A stretch of 64,000 nucleotides of DNA. Source: a virus. Position 1 is the stretch's first letter. Every line of letters starts with the position of its first letter. The DNA lies in IMG/VR virus record IMGVR_UViG_3300020475_000546, positions 1 to 64,000 of that record; one strand, given 5' to 3'. The position numbers were made by a program, and so were the translations under genes. Below the pieces are notes generated by a model, which made no database searches, had not been told where the DNA came from, and saw only the letters and a list, made by a program, of their open reading frames with translations. Positions 18,952-30,000 of the stretch are shown here, piece by piece.

Positions 18952-21153
18952 TCATAGTATGAAGTATGGCGAGTTTTCAGACACCTTCATGTGCCTTACG
19001 ACTATCTCCACATCAGCCATGACGGGAGATTTATCAGACGGAACTTGGTGTTCCGATTTAGTAATCGTATAGTCCTCTAAAGTAATGGTCGCAGTTTCTC
19101 TTGTTGCATTACTTCCAACCTTAGTCATAGTGATTGTAATGTCATTGGTGTTTTTGTGATGTTTTCTGGTTCTCAATTCATCCCAAAGCCTCTCATCCTC
19201 AACCATTACCTGCATAGAGAAGCTGTATTCTCTCTTGCCCTCAGTAATCTCAAGTGGAAGTTGTGTTGCACCGTGTTGAATCTGATCGTTATCAACGGTA
19301 GTGCCTTCATATCCTCGAATAAACCATCGTGATTCCAAATTATTAGTTACAGATAGGCTGAACTGTGTTCCTCTAAGGACTGGTCTGCCGAACACTTCAA
19401 CATTCACATCTTGGAACAGATATGGTTTCTCACCATCTACTGCAATACCAGATATTTTTCTATTTACCGCAGATTCAGCAGTATTGTCAAACATCCTGTG
19501 AGGCTTCATCGTGTTTGTTGTAGCGGTGTAGTGCCTTGCAGCTTCATAACTTAGGTTTAGTTTGACTTCGCCCTCAGAATCAGCATCAATGGTAGCTTCA
19601 GTAGCCTTGCACCCGCTATACAGACGAAGCAATTGCTTTGAATCCACATCTGCGTCTTTCTGCCTAAAGGATTGCTCAACCGTGAATGAAGGCAATACAT
19701 TGTGTCCGAACAAAGTATGAGTCACACCGAATTGTAGCTCTTTTGATGTTGCATCTATGTGTGGGCTTCCTCTTTGATTGCTCGTTCCGGTGTATTGTAG
19801 CCTCTCAACGCCACATGATGTAGATGTGTGGTCAAATGTTAGTGGTTCTTCCACATAAATATAATCGGCATCATTACCGTTAGATGTGCCTATTGCTATA
19901 ACTCTTCTAAGCTCATTCTTGAATATCTGACGATCTGTTTCAGCTGCATCTTGCCCCGGTATGGTGTGCTTGTCTTTGTCTATGATTTGCACATAACTTG
20001 TTCCAGCTGTGAACTTAGCAGCATTAGCCGAACCGACTTTGATTCTAATATCGCCCGCAGATATGTTAGCAGTAACACTACCTAACAGATAAACCGCTTT
20101 ATCTTCAGTCTGCGCCCTCGCTAAAGCTCCAGAATCTATATCTGCACAGCTACTCAAAACCGCCCCAGAAGCTGAACCGTAGGATCCATAGAGGACAGCA
20201 CCCGTAGCTGAGAGAACCTTGAAGATTCCACCCGTTGTAAGGGCGTTTTCGAATGTGGTTGCGATTGCAGTATCAAATGTAATGTCCGTGCCTGTGTCTG
20301 CCGTAACCATTCCACCCAATAGGAAATTACCCGTTAGGCTATTTCCTGTCATAGTAAGAGCCGAGCTATTTGTTGCGGTGATTGAAGTGTCTGTGTCGTC
20401 TGAAACGCCATATCCTTGAGCTGCAAAAGTAGCGGAAACTGAACCCGTTTTGATATTTAGAGGGAAGCCACCTATCGCTGTCCCTGCTGCCGAGCTGTAT
20501 GCGAACTCACCTTGACTCTTGGCCGAATGACCGCCCAATGCGTATTTCATCCACCTTAGAGTATGTGCATTTAGTTGCATAGAACCGCCCGATAGGGTTT
20601 CTCTCCCGCTTGTTAGGATATTTACATCTCTTCCAAGACCTACAATGTGCTGTTGTCTAACATCAATTTCTGGTTCGGGTATTGCGAACTCATTCAACAA
20701 GCCAATGAACTGATCCGTCTTTACCTGCTGATTAGTTGTAGTCATAGTTGATTCAAAGGTAGGACACCGATAGAAATCAATTACCAAGTTATCGTCATCT
20801 GTAGTCGCTGTTGCGGCAGTAGTCAATAAAGCAGGTTGAACGGTAATCGTACCTGCTCCAGTATCATTTGCAGTAATGTAATATGTTCTCTTAGTGGTAG
20901 CAAAGTCATCTGCGGAATAAGCACCCCCGCCTTCAATCCTCATTGTGCAACCAACAAGTATGTTATCGGGCAGTTTCAAATCAGGGCCTGTTGCTGTCCA
21001 GTATTCGTCAGCACCCAATGTCAAAAGACTGGTATTTCCAGATACCGAAGTATGAACCCAATTGGCTTGAGATGTTTTTCCATCAATTCTAAGTCCGGTT
21101 TCCTTGCCGAATGATACTTCCGCTAAGTCACCTTTGTAAAGCGTGTTCGCCAT
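18952..21153 (-). CDS. Major tail tube protein, enlarged (733 aa)
   Basis: The frame opens at a TTG (21180), but the ATG at 21153 ('MANTLYKGDLAEVSFGKETG') is the natural start. Neither has a good ribosome binding site. The C-terminal 250 residues look like a tail tube protein: 'PSFTVEQSFRQKD', then 'RGTQFSLSVTNNLESRW', and a final strand series 'TITLEDYTITKSEHQVPSDK' leading to 'DVEIVVRHM'. Tube proteins are normally 150-350 aa, so about 400 extra residues are present (about 200-500, Thr/Ala/Gly-rich), probably surface-exposed decoration domains. Its position between the connectors and the chaperones supports the call. Confidence 0.75.
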   Translation of the reverse strand: MANTLYKGDLAEVSFGKETGLRIDGKTSQANWVHTSVSGNTSLLTLGADEYWTATGPDLKLPDNILVGCTMRIEGGGAYSADDFATTKRTYYITANDTGAGTITVQPALLTTAATATTDDDNLVIDFYRCPTFESTMTTTNQQVKTDQFIGLLNEFAIPEPEIDVRQQHIVGLGRDVNILTSGRETLSGGSMQLNAHTLRWMKYALGGHSAKSQGEFAYSSAAGTAIGGFPLNIKTGSVSATFAAQGYGVSDDTDTSITATNSSALTMTGNSLTGNFLLGGMVTADTGTDITFDTAIATTFENALTTGGIFKVLSATGAVLYGSYGSASGAVLSSCADIDSGALARAQTEDKAVYLLGSVTANISAGDIRIKVGSANAAKFTAGTSYVQIIDKDKHTIPGQDAAETDRQIFKNELRRVIAIGTSNGNDADYIYVEEPLTFDHTSTSCGVERLQYTGTSNQRGSPHIDATSKELQFGVTHTLFGHNVLPSFTVEQSFRQKDADVDSKQLLRLYSGCKATEATIDADSEGEVKLNLSYEAARHYTATTNTMKPHRMFDNTAESAVNRKISGIAVDGEKPYLFQDVNVEVFGRPVLRGTQFSLSVTNNLESRWFIRGYEGTTVDNDQIQHGATQLPLEITEGKREYSFSMQVMVEDERLWDELRTRKHHKNTNDITITMTKVGSNATRETATITLEDYTITKSEHQVPSDKSPVMADVEIVVRHMKVSENSPYFIL

Positions 21154-21204
21154 GGCTATCAAATAGACTACGAAGGACAATCGTTCTTAAGCAGTTGCTA
21201 AAAA

Positions 21205-21480
21205 TCATTCTTCTTCAGCGTCTGGTTCTTGATTTTCCGGTATAACGCCCTCATCTCTAATGCGGATTGCATTCTGAATCTCGCTAATATCGTTCAATAA
21301 TTGCGTTCTTGCACCATCAACGGCTGCATAGAATCTCTCTAAAGCTCTAACGAAAACTAATCTATCGGCAGAAATAACTTCAGATCGCTTGAGCATATTC
21401 AAAAGCTCTTCTCCTGATATAACACGCTCTTGCGGTTCTACTGTTTCTTCGACCTTTTCAGACTTGCCTTTCTTCGCCAT
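21205..21480 (-). CDS. Small helical acidic protein, unknown
   Basis: A 91-aa protein with ATG at 21480 and no clear ribosome binding site. It has a Lys/Glu-rich start ('MAKKGKSEKVEETVEP'), a central amphipathic helix ('NMLKRSEVISADRLVFVRAL', 'LLNDISEIQNAI') and an acidic tail. No motif is recognised. It sits between the methyltransferase-like gene and the tail tube. A small coiled-coil virion or assembly protein is plausible. Confidence 0.65.
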   Translation of the reverse strand: MAKKGKSEKVEETVEPQERVISGEELLNMLKRSEVISADRLVFVRALERFYAAVDGARTQLLNDISEIQNAIRIRDEGVIPENQEPDAEEE

Positions 21481-21497
21481 TAGTGCAGGGGGATGGC

Positions 21498-22109
21498 TTA
21501 TGGTTCTTGAATGCTATCATCCTTGACAGGAATGTAAGGCCAATTCCAACCGTTTATGTCGCCTACGAAATCTCCATACTTCTCAAACATTCTTTGGATG
21601 TATTCTTCTATCGGTTCTTCGTGAGTAAGCCAAGTATCAAACCAAGCGAAATCCCAATAGCTTCCTTCTGGGGCTTCCCATGTGTCTATATCGGCATGAA
21701 TCAATGTAAATCGGTCATCTTTCGAACAATGTTCCCAAACCAAATCAATCACATCTTGCTCTTTTTCAACAATAGTAACGCTTGTAATATCGTCTGAAGC
21801 TAATAGGGGGATGTTAATCATCCCTATCCCTAAACCGCCAATAAGAACAGAACCACTTCTCTCAGTAACCCATTTATGTTCTTTGTATTCTCTCGGTGAG
21901 TCTTGCATTATATTGAGCTTAGCGTTTTGAGGGCCATAAGCCTCAAACAAAACAGTATATGTTCCATCGGGCAAATCTGCATATTTACAATAAGTCTGCC
22001 AAGATAAAGGGCCTTTTGGCTCGGTATCAACCCTTTGATAATCTAATATCTGTATAGAAAATCGCCCTGATTCTCCTTCAGGTATTCCTGTTACCTCCCA
22101 ACGACTCAT
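21498..22109 (-). CDS. Class I SAM-dependent methyltransferase-like protein
   Basis: A 203-aa protein. It has an N-terminal beta-rich region (1-80), then a Rossmann-like methyltransferase core: 'SVLIGGLGIGMINIPLL' (about 87-103, glycine motif I), an acidic residue at the end of strand 2 ('VTIVEKEQDV', E115), 'FTLIHADIDTW' (D140) and 'YWDFAWFDTW' (152-160). The order resembles spermidine-synthase-like or protein/small-molecule methyltransferases. No DNA methyltransferase NPPY/DPPY motif is present. It lies 4 nt after the propeller/FN3 gene and within the tail block, so it may modify a virion protein or travel with the tail. The substrate is unknown. Confidence 0.7.
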   Translation of the reverse strand: MSRWEVTGIPEGESGRFSIQILDYQRVDTEPKGPLSWQTYCKYADLPDGTYTVLFEAYGPQNAKLNIMQDSPREYKEHKWVTERSGSVLIGGLGIGMINIPLLASDDITSVTIVEKEQDVIDLVWEHCSKDDRFTLIHADIDTWEAPEGSYWDFAWFDTWLTHEEPIEEYIQRMFEKYGDFVGDINGWNWPYIPVKDDSIQEP

Positions 22110-22113
22110 ATTA

Positions 22114-24072
22114 TCACGGAATCTCTATATTCACTTTAAGTTGCGTGGCTGTGGTACTGCCTGAGCTATTAGTAGCAGTAGCATCAACATCAAAATGAAA
22201 CCCATCGCCCGATTGACTCAACAACAAATATCCTCTTCCTCCTGAATTGTGTTCCGCAACAGCCGTTTCGCCTATTCCGCCCGTACCCGTGCAATCTTGA
22301 GCTGTTGATGGCGTACCAGATGTGCTGACACTCGCAAGTGCGCTAAAGGTGTCTTGATTTACAGTAGCACCGCTTAAATCCCATGCGTAGCTAGTAGCCC
22401 CTGATGCACGAATATAAGCTCTCACAGCCCATCTTAGAATACCGCTATTATTCAATAGAGCCTGATTGTAATCTTGACCAAAAACCAGATCTAATGTCAC
22501 TTGATTACTTGAAAAACCACTACCATCAGATGCGGGTGCTGATGTCATAGGATTTTGACCGGAAGCCCCAAGTGTAGTCAATTCAATACTGACCGCATTA
22601 TTGTAATTTCCACTTGAGCTGGTTGCTATGCTTACCCCTGATGGTGCGCTTGCATTATTCTGAGTAGTTGCGTTAGCTACAGAAGAATAAGCTCCATCCC
22701 CTCCGGGGTCGGTATATGCTCGAACTCTAAAGTAATAAGTGGTATTCAATGTCAATCCCGTTGCATTATAAGATGTGGATGCTGTAGTCCCAATCTGAGA
22801 ATATCCCGAACCGGATGATGTGGATCGTTCAATTTTGTATCCGGCTTCCGTGCCTGTGGGGTTATTCCATGACAAATTGATTTGAGTATTTGATACCGCA
22901 CTTGCAGACAGTCCAGAAACTTGATTAGGTAATGTAAAACGGTTCTCTATACTTGAATATGCACTGGTGCCTTCAGTATTTACAGCTTTGATTCTGTAAT
23001 AGTACCGTGTCCCTGCACTTAATCCAGTATCGTTATATGATGTTGCCGTAACACCTGACGCAATTTGCGAATATCCCGAACCGGATGAAAGAGAGCGATC
23101 AATTGTGTATGAATCCGTGCTTCCACTACCCGAACCATCTGACCAAGATAGGTTTAGCTGTGAAGTTGAAGCTGTGGTTATTGCTAAACTTGTAGGCACT
23201 CCGGGTATTTGAGCTAACACGACTCTATTAACTTCATCATCCGTTTCTTCTATGATATACAGATAACTCCAATCGTCATCAAACCAAATACCGCCACCCG
23301 TGCTTAATCCAAAACCCCCCGATGACGAATGAAATGCTGCTGTTGATATATCCCATGCAGTTGTAAGATTGTATTTGTGACAATCGCCACCACTATTATC
23401 ATACACTACAAAGGCATATCCATCACTTGAAAAATGGAGTCCAGATGTAACTACTGATTTTGCCGATATGTCAAATGATTGATTATGACTCGCTGTGCCT
23501 AAATCATAAGCCGTTGATAAGTCATATTCATCTACATTGTCTGGTTGATAGCCAACAACATATAGCTTTAGGCCATCATTTCTCACATAGCCATCATACA
23601 TAGTAGTGGTTTGACTTGAAACTGATAATGTGTTCGTTACATGAGATCCTGTTGAGAGGTCATAAGCGGTGGATAAATCCCACCTATCAACAACAGTCCT
23701 TCCAAATGTGAAGAGCTTACTACCATCATCTGCAAAATCAAAACCACCGAGTAGGTGTTCGTAAGTGCCGATAGATAAGTGGTCTGAAGCTGTGCTTGAT
23801 ACGGATGCCGTTGAAAGGTCAAAGTTGGTACTTAGGGGGTATTCAATCACATAATCATTGAATGTTCCCGCCATTGAACCCGCAAACAAAATAGAACCGT
23901 CTGGTTTTAGCCCAACGCCATGAGCGTATGTTGTTTTGCCGTCTAAATCGTAAGTCTGATCAATATTGCCACTATTGAAGCCGGATAATGTCTTAGCCCA
24001 AATATCGGGGTCTGCTTCGTTAGCAGATTCAAATTGTTGAATACAGCCAATCAGACCTTTCATGTATGCCAT
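22114..24072 (-). CDS. Beta-propeller plus two FN3 domains, putative host-binding tail protein
   Basis: A 652-aa protein with ATG at 24072 and GGGTGATTCA upstream. Residues about 50-280 contain blade-like repeats of the type 'DLSTAYDLSTGSH', 'FSSDGYAFVVYD', 'DDWSYLYIIEET', as in beta-propellers. Two fibronectin type III domains follow (about 285-375 and 380-465), marked by 'LNLSWSDGSG..', 'RYYYRIKAVNTEG', then 'INLSWNNPTG..', 'TYYFRVRAYTDPGG'. The C-terminal 180 residues are beta-rich. Propeller plus FN3 layouts are typical of extracellular adhesins and tail fibre accessories. It lies 4 nt after the 2855-aa fibre-like gene, suggesting that they work together on the virion surface. Confidence 0.75.
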   Translation of the reverse strand: MAYMKGLIGCIQQFESANEADPDIWAKTLSGFNSGNIDQTYDLDGKTTYAHGVGLKPDGSILFAGSMAGTFNDYVIEYPLSTNFDLSTASVSSTASDHLSIGTYEHLLGGFDFADDGSKLFTFGRTVVDRWDLSTAYDLSTGSHVTNTLSVSSQTTTMYDGYVRNDGLKLYVVGYQPDNVDEYDLSTAYDLGTASHNQSFDISAKSVVTSGLHFSSDGYAFVVYDNSGGDCHKYNLTTAWDISTAAFHSSSGGFGLSTGGGIWFDDDWSYLYIIEETDDEVNRVVLAQIPGVPTSLAITTASTSQLNLSWSDGSGSGSTDSYTIDRSLSSGSGYSQIASGVTATSYNDTGLSAGTRYYYRIKAVNTEGTSAYSSIENRFTLPNQVSGLSASAVSNTQINLSWNNPTGTEAGYKIERSTSSGSGYSQIGTTASTSYNATGLTLNTTYYFRVRAYTDPGGDGAYSSVANATTQNNASAPSGVSIATSSSGNYNNAVSIELTTLGASGQNPMTSAPASDGSGFSSNQVTLDLVFGQDYNQALLNNSGILRWAVRAYIRASGATSYAWDLSGATVNQDTFSALASVSTSGTPSTAQDCTGTGGIGETAVAEHNSGGRGYLLLSQSGDGFHFDVDATATNSSGSTTATQLKVNIEIP

Positions 24073-24076
24073 TGAA

Positions 24077-27000
24077 TCACCCGATGTATATCCACTTATC
24101 AGCTACAGGGCTAATGTAGGTTCTTGCGGTTTCATCGGCCATAGCAGCGTGAGCTGTCCAGTTTGTTGCGATTGCGTTGCCTGAACCTAAGCTTGGTGTT
24201 GCTGCACCATTTGTATTGTTGATGATAACGAACTGCTGACCTGCTTCGGCATTAGCGGGTAATGTAAGTGTCCCACCAGTCCAATAAATGGTCTTGCCCG
24301 AATCAGCATCTACTAATGATGTGTTAGAGCTAACTGCCTTGATAACGGTCTTGTAGCCTTGAATTGTTCCGGCAACAGTCAAAGCTGAACCATCAAAGGT
24401 CATATTTGCTTCTGCGTTCATAGCGTCTGCGCCTGTTGCCGTTAGGACTCTATTGTTAGAGCCGTTAGACATGAAGTCAGATACATCTACGCTGAAGGTA
24501 GTACTGCTCAAATCTAAACCTGTTCCAGCTGAGTAGGTAGTGTTAGTATCTGTAACAGTAGATGTAATAGTAACTGTTCCATCAGCAGTTGTTTCAGTTT
24601 CTATTCCTGTTCCACCTGTAAATGTCAATGTTTCTCCATGAGCAATTGTTGTAGAATTACTATTTGTATCTACACCAATATTGAATGTAGTTAATTGGTT
24701 AGTGTTAGTATTAGTATCGGTAGGCGTTGCCCATGTTCCATCCTTCCTCAAGAATGTATCATTGTGAGTAGAGCTACCTGCAATAACAAGCCCTGCTGCG
24801 TATGAGTTACCGCTACCCATCGCACTATATGTCGTGTTAGTGTCGGTATCGGGCGGAACTACCCATGTTCCATCTCTTCGAAGGAAATACCCACCATGAG
24901 TAGCATTACCCGCAGGTGTTAGACCCGCAGCGTATGAGTTACCGCTACCCATTGTAGAATATGTCGTATTAGTATCAATTGCATCTTGTAAATTATCAAG
25001 TGTCATATACTTCCAAGCATCAGCCGATTCATCCCATAACAGGATTTTATCATCGGTAGCATCAGTTGATTCATTTAATTCCGATAGGTTTGCAGGATCA
25101 TCTAACCCTAATGTAGCTGAATAACTACCCGAACCAGTATTTGTTTCACTTGATATTGTAATAGGAGAAGTTACTGTTAAATCAACACCAGTTATATCGC
25201 CCGTATTTGTTGTATATCCGTATGCTAAAATCTTATCTTCAATAGCGGCAGAAGTCATTATTGATGTATCATTGTTAGAAAAGGACTCGCTACTGAGCTG
25301 TATGCTATTAGCGGCAAACTCAGATACAGTCAAACCGCTTACATTGAGAGTTACGCCACCGCTTGACCCTCCACCCGATAACCCCGTTCCGGCAGTTACG
25401 CCTGTAATGTCACCTGTATTGGTAGTGTAGCTGTATGATAGAATCTTATCTTCAATAGCAGCTGAGGTCATTATTGATGTATCGTTATTGGCGAAGGATT
25501 CTGATGATAATTGAATTGAGTTGGCTGCAAACTCAGATACAGTCAATCCACTCACATTAAGCGTAGCAGATCCACTGGTAGCTCCGCCACTCAATCCCGT
25601 TCCAGCTACTACTGCTGTAATGTCGCCTGTATTGGTCGTATAGCCAAAGTCCGTGACGAAAGTATGTATCTGATCGGCGGTGGCTAAACCACTTCCACCA
25701 TCAGCAATTGTAGCGGTATCTAAGACCGCACCCGTTCCTAACCCTAAGTTGGTTCTTGCTGTTCCGGCATTAGCTAAGTCAGATAAGTTGCTCGATTTAG
25801 CGAGCTTAGTGCCGATGCTTGTAGTAATAGTGGATGAGAAGGAAGCATCATCGTTAATCGCTGCCGCCAATTCGTTTAGCGTGTCTAACGCAGCAGGGGC
25901 AGAAGCGACCAAGTTAGATACAGAAGTATCAACATAGGTCTTGATTGACTGTTGGGATGCAGCGTGAGTCGCTGAGTTTGAAGTCATATCATCTTCATCT
26001 TTCAAATCAATATTGAGCGTGACACCGCCACTTGAACCGCCACCAGATAGACCTGTACCCGCAGTAACCCCAGTTATGTCGCCTGTGTTGGTAGTATATC
26101 CATAAGCCTCAATCTTATCGGCAATAGCAGCAGAAGTCATCAAAGAAGTGTCGTCATCAGAAAATGACTCGGAACTTAACTGAATACTACCTGCTGCTAA
26201 TTCTGAAACAGTAAGACCACTTACATTGAGAGTTGCAGAACCACTTGTTGCACCGCCACTCAGACCTGTTCCAGCTACTACTGCTGTAATGTCGCCCCCG
26301 CCTGTTCCATATCCGTATGATTCTATTTTATCTGCAATAGCGGCAGAAGTCATCAAAGATGTGTCGTTATCTGTAAAACTGGTGGCGATTGTAGTAACAG
26401 TAGCACCGCTTCCTATCTTAATACCCGAATTGTTTGCTGTGAGTTTGGTTGAGCCACCTGTACCAAGTGTTATCACATCAGGAGTAAATCCAATTTTTGT
26501 ATTTGTATCCCCATCGTGAATAATTTCTGTTTCTACTGTAACGGTGCTGAATGACGGATCTGCACTTACATTGAGAGTAGCTGCACCACTTGTAGCTCCA
26601 CCCGAAAGATTTGTTCCGGCTACTACTGATGTAATATCTCCTGTGTTAGTCGTATATCCATAGCTCTCAATTTTCTCCTTAATTGCACCAGATGACATAA
26701 TATGGTCATCAGTATCAACAAACTCAGAACCAATATCAATATCATCAAACGCATGACCGCCTATTGTTACCGAACCTGCGGTAGTAAATCCGCCCGCAGT
26801 AATTACACCTGATGTTGTATCGTTAGCGTTATTGACTAAGAAAGCATCATCCACATTGAAAGTAGTACCACTCAATGAGATGTTAGTACCTGCTGAGTAA
26901 GTCGTTCCCGAATCTCCCCATTCTAAGATAGTACCGCTTGATGGAACTTTCAATATCTGACCAGAAGAACCTATTGTGTTAGGTAGTTTGAAAACAACCG

Positions 27001-30000
27001 CACCCTCCTTATGTATCTCAACATTCCCCGTACCATCAGTTTCTAATTCAATATGAGAATTAGCTGCTGCGACACTATCATACGCAATTGTGATTTTCGA
27101 GTGTCCTGTTGCCGCACTATTCCTCAATATCAAGTTATGAGAACCCGATGTGAGCGTTCCCGCTGCCGCACCATTGGCTATATTGAGCGTGTTAGTCGCA
27201 TCAGTATAGAAGAAAGTGGATGACCCTGTAATGTTCGTTCCGCTTCCAAACGCTACCTGAGTATTAGCGATGCTACCCCCAATCCCTCCCGATGCAGTAG
27301 TGTCAATGGAATCTTGTAGGTTATCAAGCGTCATGTATTTCCAAGATCCGGCAGACTCATCCCAAAGCAGAATCTTATCGTCAGTAGCATCCGTGCTTTC
27401 ATTAAGCTCAGATAGATTAGCAGGGTCATCTAAACCAAGTGTTGCCGAGTATGAACCAGATGTTGTGTTTGTTTCACTTGAAATTGTAATCGGAGATGTG
27501 ACGGTTAAATCAACACCCGTAATATCTCCTGTATTCGTAGTATAACCGTATGCTTCTATCTTATCTTGAATTGCAGCTGAGGTCATCAAGCTCGTATCGT
27601 CATCTGAGAAAGACTCAGAACTGAGTTGTAAGCTATTTGCAGCCAATTCAGACACAGTAAGGCCACTAACATTGAGAGTCGCAGACCCACTCGTAGCCCC
27701 GCCCGATAAGCCCGTTCCCGCTACAACAGCAGTTATGTCGCCTGTGTTGGTTGTGTATCCGTATGCCTCTATCTTATCTTGAATTGCGGCACTTGTCATT
27801 ACAGAAGTATCATTATCAGCAAAGGACTCAGAACTGAGTTGAATACTGTTAGCAGCGAACTCAGATACTGTTAGCCCACTAACATTGAGGGTTGCAGACC
27901 CACTCGTAGCTCCACCAGAAAGTCCTGTCCCTGCTACTACCGCAGTAATATCTCCTGTATTCGTAGTGTAACCGAAATCAGTAACAAATGTATGTATCTG
28001 ATCTGCTGTAGCTAACCCCGAACCCCCATCGGCTATCGCAGCAGTATCTAAAACCGCACCTGTGCCTAATCCTAAGTTTGTTCGAGCCGTACCTGCATTG
28101 GCTAGATCCGATAGATTACTTGATTTTGCGAGTTTAGTACCAATACTGGTAGTAATAGTGGATGAGAAGCTTGCATCGTCATTGATAGCGGCAGCTAATT
28201 CATTCAAGGTATCTAATGCACCGGGGGCTGAAGCGACTAATCCAGATACTTCTGCATCCACATACGCTTTGATTGATTGCTGAGAAGCTGCGTGTGTTGC
28301 GGAGTCTGAAGCCATGTCATCTTCATCTTTCAAATCAACATTAAGCGTAACACTACCACTTGACCCTCCACCCGATAATCCTGTTCCAGCGGTCACACCA
28401 GTAATATCACCCGCATTTGTAGTATAACCAAATGATTCTATTCTATCGTTAATTGCGGCAGAAGTCATTAGAGTTGTATCATTGTCTGCAAACGATTCTG
28501 ACGATGTAGTTAGAGATGCACCTGCTAATTCAGATACTGTTATCCCACTTACATTCAATGTTACAGAACCACTACTGCCTCCACCGGATAATCCTGTCCC
28601 GGCTGTAACTCCTGTAATATCTCCCGTAGTAGTAGAATATCCGTATGATTCAATCTTATCTGCAATTGCAGCGGAAGTCATTACAGAAGTGTCATTGTCT
28701 GCAAAAGATTCTGAGCTGAGCTGGATGCTATTAGCAGCAAACTCGGACACGGTTAATCCACTTACATTAAGCGTAGCCGATCCAGATGTTGCCCCGCCCG
28801 ATAGCCCTGTTCCAGCTACGACAGCAGTAATATCTCCCGCACCCGAACCAAAACCTTGAGCATCTATGTAATCATATACTGCATTACCTGTAACTAAACC
28901 TGCTTCTCCGTCTGCAACGCCCGATGAACCATCTGTAGCTACTGCCTTTACCGCAGCCGTGCCTAATCCCAAATTAGTCCGTGCCGTTCCAGCATTGACC
29001 AAATCAGAAAGGTTGCTTGATTTAGCAAGCTTAGTACCTATACTGGTTGTAACTGTTGTTGAGAATGACGCATCATCATTCAAAGCGGCTGCAAGCTCGT
29101 TTAGAGTATCTAATGCGTCTGGTGCAGAATCAACAATACTTGCCGTCTTATTGTCTATGTATGTCTTGATAGACTGTTGAGATGCTACTTTTGTAGCACT
29201 ATTGCTCGCCATGTCATCTTCATCTAACAAATCGGATGAGATAGCGTAGTTATTCGCACTTGTAGCTATACCGTCTAACTTAGTCTTGAGAGTATTAGTG
29301 AAGTTATTCTGCGTTAATCCCCCGTCACCAACGCTATATGTGGTGTTAGTATCTGTTGATGCGATTGTTACTGCACCTGCACTTTCAGTTATTGTTACAT
29401 TAGAACCCGCAGTAAAGGCAAGGGTTTCTGATGCCCCAAGAGTATTGCCCCCCGCAGTTACTGTTCTGACTGTGTTTGTATCTATCTTGTCTTGAAGGTC
29501 ATCTATTCTAATGTAATTCCAATCACCTTCGCTGTTATCCCAAATGTAAATCTGATCTGCATCATCAACAATTGTAGTGCTTCCCGCACCATCATCCGTC
29601 AATTGAGATACGGAAGCAGGGTCATTGAGAGAAAATACAGTACCATTCAACAAAAGCCCCGTTCCGGCAGTATAAGTAGTGTTTGTATTAGTGGTAAATG
29701 TTAGATTGTTCTGCATATAGGTCTGCAATACAGATGTATCCATTTTTTTAAGAACACCTGCATCGCTAATCACAAACTCATCGGTGCTTGCTAATCCGCT
29801 TGTAATTGCAGCTTGACCTGTTATATCCCCTACAACAAAGTTAGATGAGCCTGATGTAGCGAAGTTTTGAGCTGCGATATAATCAAACACAGCATTACCC
29901 GTAACCAAATCACCCTCACCATCGGCAACACCGCCCGAACCATCAGTAGCAACGCCCTTTACCGCAGCAGCCCCCAATCCTAAGTTTGTTCGAGCTGTTC

